DNA of 24,433 nt from positions 1 to 24,433 of the IMG/VR virus record IMGVR_UViG_3300031396_000155; one strand, given 5' to 3'. Position numbers and translations under genes: made by a program. Positions 21,048 to 24,433 of the stretch are shown here, in pieces. The DNA is from a virus. Position 1 is the stretch's first letter. Every line of letters starts with the position of its first letter. Below the pieces are notes generated by a model. That model did not search any database. It was not told the origin of the DNA and worked only from the letters and a program-made list of their open reading frames with translations.

Positions 21048-21650
21048 CTATCCGAATTGTAAGAGCTGATCAATGGCGTTTTGTGCTTGATTATCGTCTT
21101 CAAAAGCCCGGCTCAAGATGAAGCGCCACACCACCGAGAACGCTGCCTTGTAGAACACGCCGAACTCATCTTGGCTCATCGCGTTGAAGTTGATCGACAA
21201 CGGCACCCGGCGCACGCCGCCGGGAGTCTCCTCCAATCGATAGTAACCCGCCTCAATCTTGATCCATTCGTGAAGCGCCTCTCGTGACTTGTGAGGGGCA
21301 TCAATGCGCAACCCGCGTGAATGCATTAGTTCATCCAGAAACGCAGCGCAGGCCCTACGTATGGCTCCAGAATTGCCGCCCTGCTTGTCCAGCCAATCCG
21401 CAAACCGTTTGAGCGTGCTTGTTTCACTTGAAGACACCAGACCGCCCGTAGGCTCCCAATAGTCCATGGCCAACTCAATAAGCCCGCCCCAATACAGCCT
21501 GTGGTGCTGCAATGACCTGGATTTAATCTGTGTCACGGATACCCTGACTGCTTTCCCGGTTTTAAATTTGCCCATGTGGTCCTGGTCAGCGGCAGACGCC
21601 GGCCGCAATGCGCCGTCTTGACCTTTCACCAGCATGAGTTCAATCGGCAC
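21048..21650 (-). CDS. DUF1367 family phage protein (nin-region type)
   Basis: This 200-residue protein has the DUF1367 hallmarks: an N-terminal IELMLVKGQDGALRPAS, then FKTGKAVRVSVTQIKSRSLQHHRLYWGGLIELAMDYWEP. Members lie after the replication genes in lambdoid phages; the function is unproven, although the position suggests recombination or DNA metabolism. The chosen start is GTG at 21650, which has a GGGGGA box and gives the usual MxIEL beginning; it overlaps the end of the P-like gene by 11 bases. An ATG at 21635 is an alternative. The C-terminal ILSRAFEDDNQAQNAIDQL recurs in the remnant at 20473. Confidence 0.75.
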   Translation of the reverse strand: MPIELMLVKGQDGALRPASAADQDHMGKFKTGKAVRVSVTQIKSRSLQHHRLYWGGLIELAMDYWEPTGGLVSSSETSTLKRFADWLDKQGGNSGAIRRACAAFLDELMHSRGLRIDAPHKSREALHEWIKIEAGYYRLEETPGGVRRVPLSINFNAMSQDEFGVFYKAAFSVVWRFILSRAFEDDNQAQNAIDQLLQFG

Positions 21651-22353
21651 CTTTCAGATCCCCCATGAGCTTTGCCAGCGTTTCCCGGCCTTTCTTGCGA
21701 CTGGACTCAGTAACAACGCCCGTTGGATTTCCGTGCTCGATCATTGCAGGCTGCTCATAAAAATCATGGCCGTTCATCCAGTGGTCAATCATTTCGTCAT
21801 AAGCCCGCGCCATGGCCTTGGTTGCCTTTTCGGCATCGTTGTTTTTCATTTCGTACCAGTCAATAAACCGGCTCATGGTATACATGGCAGGGCTCAACCT
21901 GGACCGGCGCCGGTTATGATCGCCTTTGCGTAGCAGTGCCATCATCTGGCTTATCGCGTTGTCCTTGCCTGGTATGCCGTTTCGCTCTTTGAGCGCTTCC
22001 AGACACCAGGCCACAAACTGGCCAGCGCTTGGAGGGCGAACCCATCCGCAGGCTCTGGCCTGTTCTAATCCTTCCTGAATCATCTGAATGTCACTGACGC
22101 CCGCTTTTACCAGCTGCTTTGCCCATTGCCGCTTGGCTGCTTTCACTTCGCCGTCTGACTGCCATATCTCTCGCCATTTGGGGAATATCTCTTGCAGCCT
22201 CTGAAACAGGCGATTGATAACCTTGGTGTCCATTTCCTCAAAGGTTTTCGAGGTCGCCTGAGTTGGGGTTAAATCCTTCTGCCCAACTGGTGTCGTCGGG
22301 GTCCGTTGTAAATGTCGGGATGCTTGATCGACCGTTTCGTTGATGTTTTTCAT
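21640..22353 (-). CDS. Lambda P-like replication protein (DnaB helicase loader)
   Basis: In lambda, P brings host DnaB helicase to the O-bound origin. The product of 237 residues (lambda P is 233) shares the conserved block INRLFQRLQEIFPKW...EVKAAKRQWAKQLVKAGVSDIQMIQEGLEQAR...RPPSAGQFVAWC, matching lambda P in order and spacing, including the PSxGQFVAWC motif. The start at 22353 gives MKNINETV, like lambda's MKNIAAQ, places the conserved block at the same distance from the N-terminus, and has GGAG upstream. It overlaps the O-position gene by 116 bp. A second candidate ATG at 22233 lies 4 bases after that gene's stop with GAGG embedded in it, and would give a 197-residue form. Both could be used. 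Confidence 0.85.
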   Translation of the reverse strand: MKNINETVDQASRHLQRTPTTPVGQKDLTPTQATSKTFEEMDTKVINRLFQRLQEIFPKWREIWQSDGEVKAAKRQWAKQLVKAGVSDIQMIQEGLEQARACGWVRPPSAGQFVAWCLEALKERNGIPGKDNAISQMMALLRKGDHNRRRSRLSPAMYTMSRFIDWYEMKNNDAEKATKAMARAYDEMIDHWMNGHDFYEQPAMIEHGNPTGVVTESSRKKGRETLAKLMGDLKGAD

Positions 22354-23071
22354 TTTGTAACCACTCCGCTTTAAATCCTCGCCAGCCCCTGGTGGCTGCT
22401 TCTGCCAGACATTCATCGACCGATATTCCCATTGCCGCCGCTTTGCGCAATTCTTTGCCGATCTGGTTCATGGCGGTTTGGCTATGCGTTGCTTTGGCCT
22501 TACGCCGTGCTGCAAGCCAATCATTGAACACCTGCTCCGATGGACTATCTGGCCATGACGAATAATCAATCGCGGCAGCGGGTGTCTTTGTATTCTTTTG
22601 TTTTTTACCTTCTGTATCTGTATCTGTATCTGTATCTGTATCTGTATCTTTATTCGTTGGTTTCTCGTTGCCATCCCGTTGCAACGAATCGTCAACGGTC
22701 GTTGAACGGTCGTTGCCTTTCCGTTTGTTTCCTTCCTGTTTTGACCGCTTTCTGGCTTCAGCTGACGCCCTGCCAGCACGAACCCGCTGTTCCTGTGCAT
22801 CCTTTACCGCCTCAAGGTCACGTTCAATTCGGTCGTGTACCCATTCCGTTCCTGTGTCGTTGAAAAACTCGATCAACGAAACTTTAACGGTCGTCCAACG
22901 GTCGTTGTCCATCCGTGCAATTTTGGACAGCCTGTTTTTTGGTATCGGCTTACCTGTCTGCCAATAGTTCATTATCAGCAGCAGGTAGGCGCCGTGTTCC
23001 TCAGTGGTCAGGTGCATGGTGTCGGCCAGGTAATCAGCCACGTACAGCTGCATGTAAGGTAAGGCTGCCAT
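22238..23071 (-). CDS. DUF1376 replication protein in the lambda O position
   Basis: The DUF1376 domain fills residues 1-90: PYMQLYVADYLADTMHLTTE, then EHGAYLLLIMNYWQTGKPIP, then the winged-helix-like LSKIARMDNDRWTTVKVSLIEFF. Such proteins are placed with phage replication initiators and precede P or DnaC-like loaders, as here. A basic linker (about 90-150) contains an Asp-Thr repeat from a hexamer array. The C-terminal domain has FNDWLAARRKAKATHSQTAM, then ...ATRGWRGFKAEWL and ends DDTSWAEGFNPNSGDLENL. AAGGAG before the ATG lies in the end of the HTH gene, giving tight coupling. Tandem 11-bp iterons lie within the gene, as lambda's origin lies within O. Role as origin binder is inference. 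Confidence 0.78.
   Translation of the reverse strand: MAALPYMQLYVADYLADTMHLTTEEHGAYLLLIMNYWQTGKPIPKNRLSKIARMDNDRWTTVKVSLIEFFNDTGTEWVHDRIERDLEAVKDAQEQRVRAGRASAEARKRSKQEGNKRKGNDRSTTVDDSLQRDGNEKPTNKDTDTDTDTDTDTEGKKQKNTKTPAAAIDYSSWPDSPSEQVFNDWLAARRKAKATHSQTAMNQIGKELRKAAAMGISVDECLAEAATRGWRGFKAEWLQNEKHQRNGRSSIPTFTTDPDDTSWAEGFNPNSGDLENL
22611..22649. repeat. Six perfect tandem hexamers (TCTGTA) in the replication gene
   Basis: Six exact 6-bp units run from 22611 to 22646, followed by a partial unit. On the minus strand they encode alternating Asp-Thr. Copy-number change by slippage would lengthen or shorten the linker by two residues without a frameshift. Similar Asp-Thr runs are common in DUF1376 proteins. 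The array lies about 45 bp from one iteron pair. Confidence 0.97.
22694..22715. repeat. Tandem pair of 11-bp iterons AACGGTCGTTG; candidate origin element
   Basis: Two exact copies of AACGGTCGTTG lie head to tail at 22694-22704 and 22705-22715. With the preceding C, the first is an inverted repeat (CAACG-GT-CGTTG) of the kind bound by dimeric proteins. Another pair is at 22886-22907. The location inside the initiator-type gene mirrors the lambda origin. Origin function is inference. Confidence 0.55.
22886..22907. repeat. Second tandem pair of 11-bp iterons; candidate origin element
   Basis: AACGGTCGTCC at 22886-22896 is followed by AACGGTCGTTG at 22897-22907, 192 bp from the first pair. The two pairs encode the similar peptides NDRWTTV and NDRSTTV on the minus strand. 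The repeat could therefore reflect protein-level similarity, but exact DNA identity including silent positions favours a DNA-binding site. Confidence 0.55.
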
Positions 23072-23074
23072 TGG

Positions 23075-23296
23075 TTACTCCTTTACCGCTTCAAATTCAC
23101 CAAGCGCGATGTACTCAGAAAGAGAAAGGCCGAACAGATCCGCCATTTGAACCATCGTCGCCATAGAGGCCGTTTCGTTGTTCAGGATTCCGCTGGCGCG
23201 TTGTGGTGACACGTTTAACTGTTCTGCCAGCCAGGCCCTGCTTTTTCCTCTTTGTGCCATGGCGACCTTTGCCGCCCGGCCTGCATTAAATTCCAT
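23075..23296 (-). CDS. Small XRE-family HTH regulator (Cro/CII-type)
   Basis: This 73-residue DNA-binding protein is essentially a single helix-turn-helix domain: GKSRAWLAEQLNVSPQRASG, then ILNNETASMATMVQMADLFG and LSLSEYIALGEF. It lacks the C-terminal oligomerisation/cleavage domain of CI repressors, so it matches Cro or a small CII-like activator. GGAG at 23305-23308 lies 8 bases before the ATG. It is first in the minus-strand early operon, and its stop is 3 bases before the replication gene start. It would probably bind the divergent promoter region just upstream and balance the two operons; that is inference. Confidence 0.82.
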   Translation of the reverse strand: MEFNAGRAAKVAMAQRGKSRAWLAEQLNVSPQRASGILNNETASMATMVQMADLFGLSLSEYIALGEFEAVKE

Positions 23297-23327
23297 ACGA
23301 TATACTCCAATCTGTTACGGTATGACA

Positions 23328-23356
23328 AGAATAAAGGACGAAATGTAGAATGACAA
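23328..23356 (-). promoter_or_regulatory. Candidate promoter for the minus-strand early operon (PR-like)
   Basis: On the minus strand, TTGTCA (23351-23356) and TATTCT (23328-23333) are separated by 17 bases. The 7-mer TTGTCAT occurs twice in this region, at 23350-23356 and 23322-23328, so it may also be an operator half-site for the HTH protein. The -10 is only 4 of 6 to consensus. Confidence 0.45.
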
Positions 23357-23364
23357 ATAAATAG

Positions 23365-23393
23365 TTGCACATATCCAAAACCGCTAGTACAGT
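23365..23393 (+). promoter_or_regulatory. Candidate promoter for the plus-strand early operon (PL-like)
   Basis: TTGCAC (23365-23370) and TACAGT (23388-23393) are spaced by 17 bases, 25 bases before the first GTG. It lies 8 bases beyond the outer edge of the opposing -35 box, so the two promoters are back to back and could be controlled together. Confidence 0.45.
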
Positions 23394-23418
23394 TTGAATT
23401 GTTGATACGGAGGTGAAC

Positions 23419-23595
23419 GTGAATAAAGCAATCGCAATAGCCGCAACAATCCTTGTGCTTGGCCTGGTAGGCACCGCCGACTACGAGGAGGAAAAACGCT
23501 CCAACGAGTTCTACTGCAAAATGGTCGCGGAAGGTACGTGGCCAAACTTCAACCCTGAAACACAATGCGATACGGAGAGTGGCAGCAATGAGTAA
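23419..23595 (+). CDS. Small membrane-anchored or exported early protein
   Basis: This 58-residue protein starts at GTG 23419, with GGAGG at 23409-23413 five bases upstream; an earlier GTG at 23413 overlaps that box and is unlikely. Residues 2-19 (NKAIAIAATILVLGLVGT) form a signal peptide or single membrane anchor. The remainder (DYEEEKRSNEFYCKMVAEG...NFNPETQC) is acidic, with two Cys that could pair outside the membrane. Similar small Cys-pair proteins occur in phage early regions with unknown function. It overlaps the next gene by 8 bases (ATGAGTAA). Expression early in infection, at the envelope, would fit superinfection exclusion or host takeover, but nothing proves it. Confidence 0.6.
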   Translation: MNKAIAIAATILVLGLVGTADYEEEKRSNEFYCKMVAEGTWPNFNPETQCDTESGSNE

Positions 23596-23890
23596 TTCCA
23601 TTCCAGAAACCATGAAAGTAGAAATTCACTTCCATGTGGACAAGTACAAGCCCGGCAAAATAGAGGTTTTCACCAGCGATATGAGCGGTATGGGTTACCC
23701 GCACCTCGGGAAAGATACCGTTATTGTCGCTGTGCCTGAGTGCGACCCGGTAAAGGCTGAGATAGATATGCTGGAAACCAAGGCCGACCAGGTACGCCGG
23801 GAAATGGGCAGCCAGCTGCACAACATCGAGCAGCGCATTAAGGAACTGGCCGCCATTGAGTACAAACCGGAGGGCCGCGACAGTGAGTAA
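23588..23890 (+). CDS. Hypothetical early protein with beta N-terminus and coiled-coil C-terminus
   Basis: This 100-residue protein starts at the ATG at 23588 with GGAGAG 8 bases upstream, inside the end of the preceding gene. Residues 9-50 look like strands (MKVEIHFHVDKYKPGKIEVF, KDTVIVAVPEC). Residues 55-90 form a charged helix (EIDMLETKADQVRREMGSQL, HNIEQRIKELAAI) that probably self-associates. No family is recognised. It is wedged between the membrane peptide and the recombinase gene with 8-base overlaps on both sides, so the three are made together. Confidence 0.6.
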   Translation: MSNSIPETMKVEIHFHVDKYKPGKIEVFTSDMSGMGYPHLGKDTVIVAVPECDPVKAEIDMLETKADQVRREMGSQLHNIEQRIKELAAIEYKPEGRDSE

Positions 23891-24433
23891 CCTTGAACTG
23901 TGGAAATCCGTTGAGGAAACCGCGCCGGGCTTTACCAAGACTGGCGACCTGGATGGCCGAAAAGTTACCAGCATTAACGGCACCTACATGGTGAAGCGTG
24001 CAACTGAAGCCTTTGGGCCAATCGGCAAAGATTGGGGCTATGAGATTGAGGACGAGCAATTCCAGCCAGGCGCACAGATCAAGCATGGTGGTGAAGTGAT
24101 TGGCCATGCCGTAATGCACACGCTCAAGGTCCGGCTTTGGTACATGCAGGACGACAAGAAGTGTGAAGTAGTGCATTTCGGCCATACGCCCTATATCCGG
24201 GGCACGCACTACGGCGCCATGACTGATTTTGACGCGCCAAAAAAATCCCTGACGGACGCAATCAAGAAGTGCCTTTCAATGATTGGTTTCAGCGCTGACG
24301 TGTTCCTGGGACTGTACGACGACACCAACTATGTGGAAGCCGCCAAGATCCGGGAAACCGTCAAGAACGCCGACGATGCTGAAGAAGAAATGACCAAAGC
24401 CCGAACAGAGTTCAGCGAGTGGCTGAAGCGGGA
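23883..24433 (+). CDS. Probable single-strand annealing recombinase (Sak/Rad52-like), 3' end outside window
   Basis: At least 183 codons run to the window edge from GTG 23883, which overlaps the previous stop as GTGAGTAA. The start resembles a recurrent phage family: LWKSVEETAPGFTK, then KVTSINGTYMVKRATEAFGP and IGKDWGYEI, followed later by DAPKKSLTDAIKKCLSMIGF and SADVFLGLYDDTNYV. The 'TDAhKKxLSMhGFxADhFhGhxDD' segment is typical of phage single-strand annealing proteins. These coat ssDNA and anneal homologous strands during replication and repair. The tail after it is an acidic helix, as expected before the SSB-interacting C-terminus, which is not in the window. Placement in a lambda PL-like operon, where red genes lie, agrees. 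An ORF on the opposite strand here is a shadow. Confidence 0.6.
   Translation, partial: MSNLELWKSVEETAPGFTKTGDLDGRKVTSINGTYMVKRATEAFGPIGKDWGYEIEDEQFQPGAQIKHGGEVIGHAVMHTLKVRLWYMQDDKKCEVVHFGHTPYIRGTHYGAMTDFDAPKKSLTDAIKKCLSMIGFSADVFLGLYDDTNYVEAAKIRETVKNADDAEEEMTKARTEFSEWLKR

Noticed and set aside
22611-22649. Hexamer array as a CRISPR-like or phase-variation repeat
   Set aside because: No spacers, and six-base units cannot shift the frame; it is a simple coding microsatellite.

Overview
The window is phage DNA, either a prophage or a free short-tailed phage, from a probably gammaproteobacterial host. No host genes are visible, so the host cannot be fixed from sequence alone. The left 20 kb is one plus-strand late operon in the order of phage P22 genes 10-26-14-7-20-16-9: a DNA-packaging stabilisation protein (cut by the left edge), a tail fibre or needle protein with two likely fibre accessory/assembly proteins, a small beta-rich protein, a gp14-like protein, a PAPS-type sulfotransferase as an unexpected extra gene, a gp7-like ejection protein, a helical protein in the gp20 slot, and a tailspike. 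The gp16 slot holds one giant ORF of 3863 codons. It combines an ejection-protein-like N-terminus with an N6-adenine methyltransferase, an SNF2-type helicase, a zinc metallopeptidase motif and a C-terminal large-polyvalent-protein region. This matches the known 'polyvalent protein' class thought to enter the cell with phage DNA and counter host defences.

The right 4 kb holds two divergent early operons separated by about 120 bp with one promoter-like element facing each way. The minus-strand operon reads HTH regulator, DUF1376 replication protein (lambda O position), lambda P-like helicase loader, DUF1367 protein, HNH endonuclease. The plus-strand operon has two small proteins and the start of a probable single-strand annealing recombinase. 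This looks like a lambda PR/PL pair, but no CI-like repressor gene lies between them.

The late operon and the minus-strand early operon converge near 20.5 kb on a scar: the 5' end of an M15-peptidase-like (endolysin) gene runs directly into the antisense 3' end of a second, diverged DUF1367 gene, next to the HNH endonuclease.

The most unusual signal is inside the giant gene. At 9392-9727 a 111-codon ORF in the +1 frame has its own ribosome binding site, normal phage-like codon use and a globular-looking product. The giant frame there reads only a low-complexity linker. The giant gene may have formed by fusion across a small gene that is still read. Other notable signals are a perfect 239-bp in-frame direct repeat in the giant gene, paired 11-bp iterons plus a hexamer array inside the replication gene (candidate origin), and a 20-bp repeat that follows both receptor-binding modules.
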